From contig JAADGI010000015.1 of assembly GCA_013152415.1 (NCBI GenBank), positions 214,225 through 278,224 of the forward strand: a stretch of 64,000 bases of DNA, given 5' to 3'. This stretch comes from Gammaproteobacteria bacterium. Its GTDB lineage: Bacteria; Pseudomonadota; Gammaproteobacteria; HyVt-429. Shown piece after piece: positions 26,928-36,886 of this stretch. Under the pieces are notes generated by a model that saw only the letters and a list, made by a program, of their open reading frames with translations, made no database searches and was not told the origin of the DNA. Each line of letters starts with the position of its first letter. Position 1 is the stretch's first letter. Both the position numbers and the translations under genes were made by a program.

Positions 26928-27977
26928 ATGAGTAAGGACAGCAAAAAAGAGTGTATGCCAGATGTGGGTTCTGGCTATGCCGCCCGCACCATATTGTCTA
27001 TCGCGCTGTTTGTGACTGTGGTCGTTGCCTTAAGTCGCAACACCGAGCTGGAGATGTCTGCTGTCCAGGACCTACTGTTGTTTGGCGGTTATATCCTGGC
27101 CATTGCCCTGATCTGTATTGTCTTGCTCAAGATTGGCGCACCGATTTTAGGCCGGATGACCCCCCAGGCCAGCACCCTGTTTACGGCGATGCTATTCATG
27201 GTCTCAGCCATCGTAGTTACCGAGGCCATGCACTTTGGGCTCCATTTCCTGGGAGTAATCAAGGCGCTATGGCCCGGCTGGCACTGGCCCCTGTTGATTC
27301 GTGGCCTGGTGGTGGCCGGCCTTTGTGCCTGGGTATTCAATTACCATATGAAGACCCACCAAAAATTACAGCAAGAATCAATGACCACCCATAGCGCCAA
27401 ATTACAGGCCTTACAATCCCGTATTCGTCCACATTTTCTATTCAACAGCATGAACAGCATTGCCGGATTGCTGAAAAGTGACCCGGATCGGGCTGACCGT
27501 GCCCTGCAAGATCTGGCCGAGGTGTTTCGGGTATTATTGGCCGATGCCCGTAAGCTGGTCCCCATCACCGTAGAGATGGAGATCTCCCGCCAATACCTCG
27601 ATATCGAGAAAATTCGGCTGGGTGATCGATTAGATTATAAATGGAGCAATTCCAACGTACCTCGCTCTGCACAGATCCCTTCCCTGACCTTGCAGCCACT
27701 TTTAGAAAACGCCATTTATCATGGTGTTGAGGCATGCTTTGCGGGGGGTATCATCAATATTGAAATGTGGGCGGAAGAAGAGGTGCTGAATATCCTCATC
27801 AGTAACCCTCTCCCCGAGGTGACTGTCAAGAATAAGCACCGTAAGGGTAACCAGATTGCACTGGACAATATTCGTCAGCGTCTGGCACAACATTTCGGGG
27901 ACAAAGCAGAACTGCAAAGCTTCGAAAAAACCGGAACCTATTTCGTCAAAGTCAGCATCCCGGTTCTACGTGGTTAA
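26928..27977 (+). CDS. algZ: LytS/AlgZ-type membrane histidine kinase (first of two)
   Basis: 349 residues. Four predicted membrane spans in the first ~150 residues, then the His_kinase domain (PF06580 type) with RIRPHFLFNSMNSIAGL and PLLENAIYHG, ending in KGNQIALDNIRQRLAQHFG. In Pseudomonas the argH-neighbouring AlgZ (FimS) works with AlgR in alginate and twitching control. Here a second kinase of the same type follows after 20 bases, before the regulator. Confidence 0.88.
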   Translation: MSKDSKKECMPDVGSGYAARTILSIALFVTVVVALSRNTELEMSAVQDLLLFGGYILAIALICIVLLKIGAPILGRMTPQASTLFTAMLFMVSAIVVTEAMHFGLHFLGVIKALWPGWHWPLLIRGLVVAGLCAWVFNYHMKTHQKLQQESMTTHSAKLQALQSRIRPHFLFNSMNSIAGLLKSDPDRADRALQDLAEVFRVLLADARKLVPITVEMEISRQYLDIEKIRLGDRLDYKWSNSNVPRSAQIPSLTLQPLLENAIYHGVEACFAGGIINIEMWAEEEVLNILISNPLPEVTVKNKHRKGNQIALDNIRQRLAQHFGDKAELQSFEKTGTYFVKVSIPVLRG

Positions 27978-27997
27978 TCAGACCCAGTCACTCGATC

Positions 27998-29074
27998 ATG
28001 CCAACACGCCGATTCGAAGATAAAACTTTCCAAGACAAGAGCGGCGGCTTCCTGCCTGATTTTTGCAGGGGCGAAACCATCATCAATGTCGTCGTCATCG
28101 CCCAACTGCTGGCCATCATAGTCACCCTTGTCAGCCAAAGACTGTCCGCCAATGTATTCAAAGATCTTTTGATTATCTCATTGTTTGTTCAGTGGATGGC
28201 AATCTCCACCACCGCAGCACTGTGTATCTCCCGCCCCTACCTGGAGAAACTCCCCTCTGGCCGGGCGCTGATAATGTCCTACCTCGTGATGGTGACAGTG
28301 GCCTTGTTAATCAGCGAATTGATGGTCTGGGTCATGTGGGGTGCAGGCTGGATATCCTCGGCACGGCCAGAATGGTACCTCTATTACCATGTGCAAAACT
28401 TCACCGTCGCCGCCATCGTCGATGCGCTGGCATTGCGCTATTTTCTTGCCAGACATCAATTTAAACAAAGCGCCCATGCCGAAGAACGGGCGCGTATGGA
28501 ATTACTCAAATATCGCATCAGACCCCATTTTTTATTCAATAGCATGAACATCATTGCCAGCCTGACTCAACACGCTCCAAACAAAGCCGAGGCCGCCATT
28601 GAAGACATGGCCGATTTGTTTCGCCTCATGCTAGATGAATCCAAGAACCTTGTTCCCCTGGTCGCCGAGGTTACCGTTGCCAAGAAATACCTGGCCCTCG
28701 AAAAATTACGCCTGGAAAACCGCCTTTCTGTAAACTGGCAGGTAGGTGATATACCGCGTACTGCCAAACTACCAGTGCTGACGCTACAATTACTGCTTGA
28801 GAATGCCATTCAATTTGGCATAGAAACCCTGTCTGAAGGTGGTGAGATCATCATAAAACTGGATATACAAGATGATTTACTTCGAGTCAGCATCAGCAAC
28901 CCCATAGGCCAGGACCAGGAAAGCGCCAAACACCAAAGCAACAACACTGCCTTGGACAATATCCGTTTGCGCCTGGACGGCCATTACGGCACTAAAGGAT
29001 CACTTGACACACACAAAGAAAATGGGCTTTTTACCGTTACTATGGCCCTACCCGCATTTGGAGGAGCGGAATGA
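27998..29074 (+). CDS. Second LytS/AlgZ-type histidine kinase (tandem paralogue)
   Basis: 358 residues with the same architecture as the preceding gene: about four membrane spans, then YRIRPHFLFNSMNIIASL, EDMADLFRLML, LQLLLENAIQFGIE and NNTALDNIRLRLDGHYG. Both copies keep the putative phospho-histidine and nucleotide-binding asparagine. The gene stop overlaps the regulator start (ATGA). The two kinases have clearly diverged in their membrane parts, suggesting different signals or heterodimers feeding one regulator. Confidence 0.88.
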   Translation: MPTRRFEDKTFQDKSGGFLPDFCRGETIINVVVIAQLLAIIVTLVSQRLSANVFKDLLIISLFVQWMAISTTAALCISRPYLEKLPSGRALIMSYLVMVTVALLISELMVWVMWGAGWISSARPEWYLYYHVQNFTVAAIVDALALRYFLARHQFKQSAHAEERARMELLKYRIRPHFLFNSMNIIASLTQHAPNKAEAAIEDMADLFRLMLDESKNLVPLVAEVTVAKKYLALEKLRLENRLSVNWQVGDIPRTAKLPVLTLQLLLENAIQFGIETLSEGGEIIIKLDIQDDLLRVSISNPIGQDQESAKHQSNNTALDNIRLRLDGHYGTKGSLDTHKENGLFTVTMALPAFGGAE

Positions 29075-29802
29075 AAATACTAATTGTCGATGATGAAAAA
29101 CTCGCCCGCGTTCGACTTCGCGAATTGATCCAAAAAATTGGCGGTCACAATATTGTAGGTGAAGCCATCAATGGCAGCGACGCCATTGAGAAGACTATGA
29201 AGTATGCCCCCGATGTCCTGCTCATGGACATTCGTATGCCGGTCATGGATGGCCTGGAGGCCTCCATGCACCTGGCCTCCATGGAGTCACCACCCAGTGT
29301 CATCTTTACCACCGCCTATGATGAGCATGCCCTGGAGGCCTTTGAGGTCAACGCCGTGGACTACCTGCTCAAACCCATCCGTAAAGAGCGCCTGGCCATG
29401 GCCCTGGACAAGGTACACAGCCTGACACTCAACCAACTCAGAGAAGTCAATCGTGCCCAGGAAGAACCCTCATCACGCAGCCACATCAGCGTCCACCTAC
29501 GCGGCCGAATCAATCTTATCCCGGTACAAGACATCATCTATTTTCAGGCAGACGCCAAGTATGTCACGGTACGAACCGCCACCGAGCAACATCTGATTGA
29601 AGACTCATTAGTCAGCCTGGAAGAAGAGTTTGAGGAAATGTTTCTGCGCATTCACCGCAATGCCCTGGCCGCCACGGCCTATATACGCGGTATCGAAAAA
29701 CACCCCTCCGGGCGCTGGCAAGTCCTATTTCAGCACATAGACGACCGCCTGGATGTCAGCCGCCGCCACACCGCAGGGGTACGGCGCTGGGTAAAGCGTT
29801 AA
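29071..29802 (+). CDS. algR: LytTR-family response regulator (AlgR-type)
   Basis: 243 residues. Receiver 1-~120 with DDE (8-10), LLMDIRMPVMDG (phosphoacceptor Asp) and LLKPI. LytTR DNA-binding domain ~140-243 (GRINLIPVQDIIYFQAD, LRIHRNALA). AlgR-type regulators act on alginate, motility and virulence genes in pseudomonads; targets here are unknown. It is followed by a convergent gene and then hemC, preserving the algR-hemC neighbourhood. Confidence 0.92.
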   Translation: MKILIVDDEKLARVRLRELIQKIGGHNIVGEAINGSDAIEKTMKYAPDVLLMDIRMPVMDGLEASMHLASMESPPSVIFTTAYDEHALEAFEVNAVDYLLKPIRKERLAMALDKVHSLTLNQLREVNRAQEEPSSRSHISVHLRGRINLIPVQDIIYFQADAKYVTVRTATEQHLIEDSLVSLEEEFEEMFLRIHRNALAATAYIRGIEKHPSGRWQVLFQHIDDRLDVSRRHTAGVRRWVKR

Positions 29803-29874
29803 GCCCCCTTTTGGCCCCGGGAGGTGCCGAGGTCCGTGCCTATGCGTTTAATACGCAATGGGAGTGAGGGGAAA

Positions 29875-30354
29875 TCAGTTCGCCCGGGCTAAGGCCTTTA
29901 ATGCGGCGAGAGATTCGTCGATCTTGTTATCCAAATAATAGCCATAGAAGTGTTCATTGCTGTAGCCGATCAGTTCTGAGGCCAGCTCCTTGCCATCGGG
30001 GCCATAAAATTTGATCGTTGGTACCAGTGACACCCCCTGGGCATCGGCAAACTCGGCGTGTTGTTGTTTTTTGCCGTTGAATCCCACTACATCATCAGAA
30101 CCCTCTATGTCGACGACGCGGATAATCACCTTGTTTTCATATTCCTCATCTCCCACCATTGGAATCATGTAATCTTCCCGCACCACCTCGCAGTACGAAC
30201 ACGAATCTGAACTAAACATCACCATAATGACCACGCCCTGATCTTGGGCATCACTGGCATCTTGCTGAAAATCCTCCGCCATGGGCAGACTGCCGGCCTG
30301 GACCGACAGGGGTGCCAATAAAAATATCAACAAAGGTACAATTAAATTTTTCAT
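29875..30354 (-). CDS. Periplasmic thioredoxin-fold protein (CSYC)
   Basis: 159 residues from ATG 30354; the upstream in-frame start at 30462 lacks a signal peptide. Signal peptide 1-20 (ends VQA). Thioredoxin-like fold with active site C-S-Y-C (SDSCSYCEVV) and the conserved cis-proline region VSLVPTIKF. It resembles SoxW/DsbC-like thiol oxidoreductases that handle c-type cytochromes or other exported thiols. Inserted between algR and hemC on the opposite strand. Confidence 0.82.
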   Translation of the reverse strand: MKNLIVPLLIFLLAPLSVQAGSLPMAEDFQQDASDAQDQGVVIMVMFSSDSCSYCEVVREDYMIPMVGDEEYENKVIIRVVDIEGSDDVVGFNGKKQQHAEFADAQGVSLVPTIKFYGPDGKELASELIGYSNEHFYGYYLDNKIDESLAALKALARAN

Positions 30355-30560
30355 GGGTGCCTTAACCTGCCGCGTCTGTCTGAAGTAGCCCGAACATGGG
30401 CCACCCGAGTAAAATTCTCGGTGGTGGTGGAAATCCCGGGGCCAAAAAGCCAGAATAGTCAAAAATGGAGCCAGAGTCGATATTTTCAGTCGTGCTCTTG
30501 GTCATTGCTTGGGTTTAAACCCCCATTCGGCTCTGAGCCCCCTTCCCAGGAGACCAGTCT

Positions 30561-31487
30561 TTGAAGAATATACGTATTGGTACCCGCAAGAGCCCTCTGG
30601 CCTTGTGGCAAGCCGAAGATGTACGCCAGCGCCTGCTTCAGGCCCACCCTGGCATCGAAGTCGAACTGGTGACCATGACCACCCAGGGTGACAAGATCCT
30701 CGACACCCCCCTGGCCAAGGTAGGGGGCAAGGGCCTGTTCGTAAAGGAGCTGGAAAATGCCCTGCTCGAAGGCCGTACCGATATTGCGGTGCATTCCATG
30801 AAAGATGTCACCGTGGAGCTACCACCCGGTCTGCATATCCCGGTAATCTGTGAACGGGAGGAGCCCCGCGATGCCTTTGTCTCCAATCAATACGCCGATA
30901 TCCACTCACTTCCCAGCGGGGCTCGGCTCGGCACCTCGAGCCTGCGCCGCCAATGTCAGCTGGCCCAACAACTCCCCCATCTGAACATCATCAGCCTGCG
31001 CGGTAACGTCAATACGCGACTGGCAAAGCTGGACGCCGGTGAGTTTGACGCCATTATCCTCGCCACCGCCGGACTCAAACGACTCGGATTCGATTCCCGT
31101 ATCACCCAGATCCTGCCTATTGATATCTGCCTGCCAGCAGTGGGGCAAGGTGCCGTAGGTATCGAGTGCCGCCAGGATGATGAGGACACCCACTGTCTCA
31201 TCGCCAGCCTCAACCACATCCCCACCCAGCAACGGGTCACTGCGGAACGGGCCATGAACAAGGCCCTCAACGGTGGCTGCCAGGTGCCCATCGCCGGTTA
31301 TGCCGAGATCAAAGACCAGCAATTGATGATGCGTGGACTGGTCGGCCAGCCAGACGGCAACAAAGTGCTCAAACACCACCTGAGCGGCCACATTAAAGAT
31401 GCCGAACAATTGGGGACCCAGCTGGCCAATGTGCTGCTATCCATGGGGGCCGGTGAGATACTCAAACAAGTCTATGCCAACGCCTGA
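30561..31487 (+). CDS. hemC: Porphobilinogen deaminase HemC
   Basis: 308 residues starting at TTG 30561 (AGGAG 9 bases before) with the canonical [18 protein letters not shown]. Polymerises four porphobilinogens to hydroxymethylbilane. Motifs: [22 protein letters not shown], and the dipyrromethane-cofactor cysteine in [12 protein letters not shown]. First gene of the hemCDXY operon. Confidence 0.97.
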   Translation: MKNIRIGTRKSPLALWQAEDVRQRLLQAHPGIEVELVTMTTQGDKILDTPLAKVGGKGLFVKELENALLEGRTDIAVHSMKDVTVELPPGLHIPVICEREEPRDAFVSNQYADIHSLPSGARLGTSSLRRQCQLAQQLPHLNIISLRGNVNTRLAKLDAGEFDAIILATAGLKRLGFDSRITQILPIDICLPAVGQGAVGIECRQDDEDTHCLIASLNHIPTQQRVTAERAMNKALNGGCQVPIAGYAEIKDQQLMMRGLVGQPDGNKVLKHHLSGHIKDAEQLGTQLANVLLSMGAGEILKQVYANA

Positions 31488-32286
31488 TCCAGCAAAAAAC
31501 CCGAAAGATGGCCTGAAAAATTGCTGGGTGGTGGTAACACGCCCAAGCCACCAAGCAATAAATCTCAGCAACAGCATTGAGTCTGAGGGTGGTCACCCCA
31601 TACCCTTCCCCGTCATCGAAATCACCACACCGTCCCAAACCGCCAACGCCGAACACCTCATCAAAAACCTGGACCCATACCAACTGGCGATCTTCATCAG
31701 TAGCAACGCGGTAAACCGGGGGCTGGCGATGGTCAACGCCCAAGGCCACTGGCCCAAGGCCCTATCAGTGGCCGCAGTGGGCCAGGCCACGGCCTCGGCA
31801 CTACGGGCTGCCGGGTTTGAATCCGTGCTGGTGCCCCGCGAGCGTTTCGACAGTGAGGCCCTGATAAAACTTACCGCACTTCAAGATGTGGCCGGGCAAC
31901 GTATCGTCATTTTCCGTGGTGAGGGGGGCCGGGCCATGCTCGGCGACGGCCTGAGGCAGCGAGGCGCCAAGGTAGACTATCTTGAGTGTTACCGCCGGGT
32001 TCGGCCCCAAATCGACCCCTCCATCCTGCACAAGCACTGGCACAACCGACAACTGGATATCATCACCGTGACCAGTGCAGAAGGCCTGCGGAATCTCTAC
32101 GACATGGTGGCACCCGACGACCACCGACATCTATTGTCCACACCCTTGGTAGTATGCCATCCAAGGCTGGTCCCGGTGGCCCATAAGCTCGGTTGGCAGG
32201 CTACGGTTCTGGTGGCCAAAAATAGTGACGACGACGGCCTGGTGGAGGCGATCCGGACCTGGCGAAATGAGTCGAGACAACCCTAA
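31474..32286 (+). CDS. hemD: Uroporphyrinogen-III synthase HemD
   Basis: 270 residues from ATG 31474, overlapping the hemC end by 14 bases. Family features: [39 protein letters not shown] and [13 protein letters not shown]. It closes hydroxymethylbilane to uroporphyrinogen III. Longer N-terminal reading (from 31399) overlaps hemC without resembling HemD. Confidence 0.94.
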   Translation: MPTPDPAKNPKDGLKNCWVVVTRPSHQAINLSNSIESEGGHPIPFPVIEITTPSQTANAEHLIKNLDPYQLAIFISSNAVNRGLAMVNAQGHWPKALSVAAVGQATASALRAAGFESVLVPRERFDSEALIKLTALQDVAGQRIVIFRGEGGRAMLGDGLRQRGAKVDYLECYRRVRPQIDPSILHKHWHNRQLDIITVTSAEGLRNLYDMVAPDDHRHLLSTPLVVCHPRLVPVAHKLGWQATVLVAKNSDDDGLVEAIRTWRNESRQP

Positions 32287-32373
32287 ACATAGTCACAATG
32301 GTTTTTGCGCCGACCCTTGGTCGTTGTACACTGCCTGACTATAAAGTACACGGAAACCTAAACCAGGTGCAGC

Positions 32374-33420
32374 ATGACCGACAACACACAAGTAGCAGAC
32401 CCTAAACCGGCCACCGATAAGCCCATCAAGACCAAGAAGCACAAGCTCAAAAAGCCCGCCACCGGGCGTGGCATTGCCTGGTTTGCGTTGCTCGTCGGCC
32501 TGATGGCCGCTACCGCCTCGGCCTATCTGTGGTACCGCATGCTGGTGGTGGACCGACTGCTGGATTCGAATCTTGTGGCTCGCGCCACCCAGGCCGAGAC
32601 CCGACTCGATAAACTGAGTGCATCGCAAACCTCTTTAGATCAGGCCCAGGCAGCATTACGCCAGCACCAGGACACCCTCACCGCAGCCCAGGAAAAATTT
32701 GCCAAGTCCCTGGGCAAAGATCGGCACGACTGGACCCTGGAAGAGGCCGCACAATTTCTGGTGGTGGCCAACACCCGGGTAAAACTCGCCAATGATATCG
32801 ACACCGCCATGGTCGCCCTGCGTCAGGCCGACCAACGCCTGGGAAGCCTGTCAGACCCCAAGTTGCTTGATCTGCGCAAACAGATTGCCGATGAGATCGT
32901 CGCCCTGAAAACCGTCACCCGTGCCGATATCCCGGGGCTGAGTATTCAATTGGGCAGCCTCATCGCCTCTATCGATCAACTGCCCCTGGCTACCCGGCCA
33001 CATTTTGTTGCCCCCGAACCCATGCCAACGGAAACACAGACAGAACAGGGAACCTGGCAACAAGCAGCAAAGGAATTCTGGTCTGATTTCAAAGGCCTGG
33101 TGGAAGTGCGTCGTGTTGAAGTTACCCAACCACCACTCCTGCCAAAGGAACAACGCTATTTTCTACGTGAGAACCTGAGGCTCATGTTACGCGGTGCCCA
33201 ACTGGCCCTGCTGGGCGGTGAGGTGAATGCCTATATGGACAATCTTGCCCAGGTGGCAAACTGGATCAAGGCCTACTATGACCTGGAGTCGGAAACCGTT
33301 AGCAAAGTGCTAACGGATATCACAGCCATGCGGGAGGCCACCATAACCCCCAACATCCCCGACATATCTGGATCTCTTGATAATCTGCGTACACTACAGC
33401 AAAAGGGCGACAAGCCATGA
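32374..33420 (+). CDS. hemX: HemX-family inner-membrane protein
   Basis: 348 residues. Basic cytoplasmic N-terminus, one membrane span (~33-52), coiled-coil (~65-105, ETRLDKLSASQTSLDQAQA) and a periplasmic HemX domain with the WTLEEAAQFLVVAN signature and the DFKGLVEVR block. In gammaproteobacteria it sits in hemCDXY; older claims of uroporphyrinogen methylase activity are doubtful and its role is unclear. Confidence 0.92.
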   Translation: MTDNTQVADPKPATDKPIKTKKHKLKKPATGRGIAWFALLVGLMAATASAYLWYRMLVVDRLLDSNLVARATQAETRLDKLSASQTSLDQAQAALRQHQDTLTAAQEKFAKSLGKDRHDWTLEEAAQFLVVANTRVKLANDIDTAMVALRQADQRLGSLSDPKLLDLRKQIADEIVALKTVTRADIPGLSIQLGSLIASIDQLPLATRPHFVAPEPMPTETQTEQGTWQQAAKEFWSDFKGLVEVRRVEVTQPPLLPKEQRYFLRENLRLMLRGAQLALLGGEVNAYMDNLAQVANWIKAYYDLESETVSKVLTDITAMREATITPNIPDISGSLDNLRTLQQKGDKP

Positions 33421-34682
33421 AGATGCTGTTGTACATCATAGCCGTCCTCACCGTGGTGGTGATCGCCACCCTTGCCGCCATTGAAGACCCCGGCTATGTG
33501 CTGATCACCCGCGCACCCTTTAGCATTGAACTGTCACTCACTTTTTTCGTCGTCCTGTTTGCTGTTTCGTTTGTGGCCGTCTATGCCCTGCTAAGACTTA
33601 TCATCAATGGCCTGCGACTACCGGCACAGGTGACACAATGGAATGTCCACAGACTCAAACACAATGCCCAACGCAACCAAAGTATCGGTCTGATGCAACT
33701 TATCCAGGGTGACTGGCAGAAGGCCGAACGCAATCTTATTGCCCATGCCAGCGATAGCGACACACCCGTAATCAACTATCTGGGTGCCGCCATGGCCGCC
33801 CAGGAGCTAGGCCACCCGGACAATCGCGACCGATACCTGGCCCTGGCCCATGAACATGCCCCCAAACAACGCTTGGCCATCGACCTCACCCAGGCCTCCC
33901 TACAACAACGAGGGGAACAGACAGAACAGGCCCTGGCAACCCTGACACGTCTGCATGAAACCGCACCCAAAAATAGCCGGGTGCTTAAACTACTGGTATC
34001 CGTATACCGGCAACTGCGTGACTGGAAGGGTATTGCCTCACTGCTCAAGGCCCTGCGCAAATCCCGGGCCTATACCGCTAAAGAACTGCAGCAATTGGAA
34101 ATCGACACCTATCAGGCCTTACTGGCACACTCCGGCAACAGTGACATTGCGCCTTCGGCCCAAGAAGTGTGGCAAAATGCCATCCCCCGATCGCTGCAAA
34201 GCGATCCAGCATTACTCACCCAATACATCAACCGTCTGATCGACTCAGGCGACATGGAAACCGCTGACCGTATCCTGCGCAAGAATTTGAACAAAAAATG
34301 GGACAGCCAACTCATCTATCTTTTCGGCTTGATTGAGGCCCCCGATCCGGGTGAGCAATTGAAATATGCCGAGAAGTGTTTACACCTGCACCCCTATAGC
34401 TCCAATCTACTGTTGACCCTGGGTCGTCTGGCCATGCGCAACCAGATATGGGGCCGCGCCCGCAGCTACCTGGAATCGGCCATCGCCTCCAGCAGCCTGC
34501 CCGAGGCCTACAACGAACTCGGACATCTGCTTGAACACCTGGGTGAAAGTGAACAGGCCTTGGAATGCTATCGAAAGGGTTTGGAGACCGTTACAAAGCA
34601 TCAAACTAAACTCGACCCGGCAACGGCCGGTGTGCCGAGCGCCCCGGTCAAGGCCATGGCTAACGGGGCGAGTGGCCAGTAG
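33417..34682 (+). CDS. hemY: HemY-family TPR membrane protein
   Basis: 421 residues, start ATGA-overlapped with hemX. Two membrane helices at ~1-20 and ~38-65, then tetratricopeptide repeats (for example YNELGHLLEHLGESEQALECY at the C-terminus, listed here as a 21-residue region ~374-394). Gammaproteobacterial HemY is a TPR protein of haem metabolism, distinct from the Gram-positive oxidase of that name. The very C-terminus is Ala/Pro-rich. Confidence 0.92.
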   Translation: MKMLLYIIAVLTVVVIATLAAIEDPGYVLITRAPFSIELSLTFFVVLFAVSFVAVYALLRLIINGLRLPAQVTQWNVHRLKHNAQRNQSIGLMQLIQGDWQKAERNLIAHASDSDTPVINYLGAAMAAQELGHPDNRDRYLALAHEHAPKQRLAIDLTQASLQQRGEQTEQALATLTRLHETAPKNSRVLKLLVSVYRQLRDWKGIASLLKALRKSRAYTAKELQQLEIDTYQALLAHSGNSDIAPSAQEVWQNAIPRSLQSDPALLTQYINRLIDSGDMETADRILRKNLNKKWDSQLIYLFGLIEAPDPGEQLKYAEKCLHLHPYSSNLLLTLGRLAMRNQIWGRARSYLESAIASSSLPEAYNELGHLLEHLGESEQALECYRKGLETVTKHQTKLDPATAGVPSAPVKAMANGASGQ

Positions 34683-34691
34683 CTTTTTCGA

Positions 34692-35123
34692 TTGTTGAAT
34701 GACTTTTTGCCGCAAAGGCGCGAAGCGCCGTCCCGTGGGGTCAACTTGTCGTTCACCGAACCTACGTTGATAATAATTGAGTGCAAAAGATGGAAGGATA
34801 ATGTGGATGTTTCCGTTCCCAAGGTCGTTAAATATAATCGAGACGATATCCAAGCAAACCCACCATATCCAAAAAGCGTATTAGCAATAATAGTTACTAG
34901 CAAAGGGTTTCAGTGCGGTGCTTTAAAAATATCGGAATTCGACGGAATAAATTGCCAAGTAGTAAATCATGAAGCACCATATGGGTTCCGTTACGAAAAC
35001 ATTGTTCAGCATTTGTTAACTGATGATACAGAGCTTAGTGTTAGTGCTATTGCTAATGTTATTCGTCACGGACGAGAGATTGTAGAAAAACCCGAGCCCA
35101 TGAGCAAGAAACGTGAAAACTGA
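34692..35123 (+). pseudogene. Truncated restriction-endonuclease-like fragment
   Basis: The reading LIIIECKRWKDNVDVSVPKV, then AIIVTSKGF.CGA, carries the E-x-K core of Mrr-like PD-(D/E)xK nucleases, with the typical IVT..GF strand. The expected N-terminal part is missing: sequence before about 34745 belongs to a repeat (CCGCAAAGGCGCGAAGCGCC). No plausible start lies nearby. AT content is higher than in hemY. Likely a decayed fragment brought in from elsewhere. Confidence 0.65.
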
Positions 35124-35127
35124 ATGG

Positions 35128-35164
35128 GGTTACCCATTAGCCCGCCCCGGTCAATAGCTTAAAC
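35128..35164. repeat. Dispersed 37-bp repeat, copy B
   Basis: Matches 9704-9740 at 33 of 37 bases. It sits exactly at the boundary between the nuclease fragment and the next truncated frame. Confidence 0.7.
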
Positions 35165-35738
35165 GCGTCCCTGCCGAAAACAGCATAATAATCGTTTCGT
35201 TAACGGTGACAGCCATATTATCTATCTCGATAACTCTTCTGGTGATCTAAACCAATATGAGGGAGACTGGAGGGCAATTTATGGCCAATATCAATTCCTT
35301 TGTAAACTAAAATATCCAACACTTTCATCTCTGATCCATGGTGCGCAATCAACAAAAACACAAGAGTTAGATATGAAGAAGTTTGCTGTTATGGCGCTTC
35401 CTGATGCCAGAAAGTGTAACTTAAGAACAAAAACCTCAGTAGCAATCATACCAGTAGCTAGATTAATTAACGGCATGGCATTATTCGCAAGAGCGGTACA
35501 TCGCAACAATGAGAATGAAACATATAGATTATTCAACCATGATTTGATGTCTTTAAGAGATCAAATATTCGAATGTGCTGAGCCGCTATTAGAGGGGCCA
35601 TTAATCATTAATACTTCTAATTCAAAAATCGCGAAGGAGTGGAGACATTACAGAACTAAAAAACAGGGGCTTTTCAAAATCATCAATATATCGTATACCC
35701 CCTCACCCCTACCCTCTCCCTCAGGGAGAGGGAGCTAA
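35163..35738 (+). pseudogene. AT-rich gene fragment, unknown
   Basis: An open frame runs from the end of the 37-bp repeat to 35738 with no ATG before 35373 and no ribosome site. Recognisable protein-like stretches include GDSHIIYLDNSSGDLNQYEG, GDWRAIYGQYQFL and HRNNENETYRLFNHDLM. The 3' end runs into the repeat core CCCTCTCCCTCAGGGAGAGGG. So both ends are cut by repeats. It could be part of a phage or defence gene; I recognise no family. Confidence 0.45.
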
Positions 35739-35870
35739 CGAGACAGAGGTTCTTACATTTTTCTTCACCTTTGCGTTCTCAGCGCCTCTGCGAGCTCCGC
35801 GTTTTATCCCAGAGCCTAAACCTTGGTTTAACCTTTGCGCCTTCGCGCCTCTGCGGCAGAAATTAAAACC
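35696..35870. repeat. Cluster of dispersed repeat debris
   Basis: 35696-35735 holds an inverted CTCTCCCTCAGGGAGAG core related to the MITE-like elements at 42836 and 60030. 35755-35870 holds two copies of a CCTTTGCG..CGCCTCTGCG motif related to the element at 24935. No gene between here and 35936. Confidence 0.6.
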
Positions 35871-35935
35871 ATTGACAAATCCCCCCCATATTCTTCTAAT
35901 ACCCGCCCAGCCATGCACAACCTGATAAAAACTCA

Positions 35936-36886
35936 ATGAGCAACAATCTGCTGGTAGAGGTCGACAGCGTATCACGCTATTTCGGAGATCTGGCGGCGGT
36001 AAACGATGTCAGCTTCACGGTCAGCAAGGGCACGGTACTCGGTTTTCTCGGTCCCAACGGGGCCGGTAAGACCACTACCATGCAGATGATTACCGGCAAT
36101 CTGGCGCCTACCAGCGGCCGCATCACCATTGCCGGACATGACTTGCTCGATGAACCCAGGGCGGCCAAGGCCTGTATCGGTTATTTGCCGGAACAACCAC
36201 CGTTGTACCTGGAATACACCGTCGATGAATACCTGGACTTTTGTGCGGCCTTAAATCGCATCCCCAAAAAACAGCGCCTTGGTGCGCGCCAGCAAGCCAA
36301 GGCGCGTTGTGGCCTGGCAGATGTCGGCAAACGTCTGACCGGCAATCTCTCCAAGGGTTATCGCCAACGGGTGGGCATTGCCCAGGCTATTATCCACCAG
36401 CCCCAGGTGGTCATCCTCGATGAACCCACGGCCGGACTCGACCCCATACAAATACGCGAAATACGCACCCTGGTTCGGGAGCTGAGTCAGCAGCATGCGG
36501 TCATCCTGTCTACCCATATCTTGCCCGAGGTACAGAGCAGTTGTGACCATGTGCAGATCATCGACCGGGGCAAGCTGGTGCTCAACGACAGCATCGACGG
36601 CCTGACCCAACGTATGCAATCTTCCACGCTATCGCTACGCTTTAAAAGCAGCGTCGATAGCTCGCAAATCGAACAACTCGATGGGGTGCGTTCAACCCGC
36701 CAACTGGGTGATGGGCATTATCAGGTTTATTACCAGGCCGGTCAGGACCCTACTGACGCACTGGTCAAACTAGCGGTCGATAATCATTGGGGCCTGCGCG
36801 AACTGATGCCGGAAAAGGCATCCTTAGAGGATATGTTCCTGGAACTCACCGAGCATAACAAACCCCAAGCGGAGGCCAGGACATGA
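35936..36886 (+). CDS. ABC transporter ATP-binding protein (GldA-like)
   Basis: 316 residues. Walker A GPNGAGKTT, Q-loop GYLPEQPPLY, signature LSKGYRQRVG, Walker B VVILDEPTAGLDP, and switch histidine STHILPE. A ~80-residue C-terminal extension is typical of the GldA/NosF-like group. It is encoded with a permease, a GldG-like protein and a DUF4340 protein, a conserved four-gene set in gammaproteobacteria of poorly known substrate. Confidence 0.93.
   Translation: MSNNLLVEVDSVSRYFGDLAAVNDVSFTVSKGTVLGFLGPNGAGKTTTMQMITGNLAPTSGRITIAGHDLLDEPRAAKACIGYLPEQPPLYLEYTVDEYLDFCAALNRIPKKQRLGARQQAKARCGLADVGKRLTGNLSKGYRQRVGIAQAIIHQPQVVILDEPTAGLDPIQIREIRTLVRELSQQHAVILSTHILPEVQSSCDHVQIIDRGKLVLNDSIDGLTQRMQSSTLSLRFKSSVDSSQIEQLDGVRSTRQLGDGHYQVYYQAGQDPTDALVKLAVDNHWGLRELMPEKASLEDMFLELTEHNKPQAEART

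Noticed and set aside
35163..35738. Functional gene in the AT-rich frame
   Set aside because: No start codon near the 5' end of the open stretch, no ribosome site, and both ends run into dispersed repeats.
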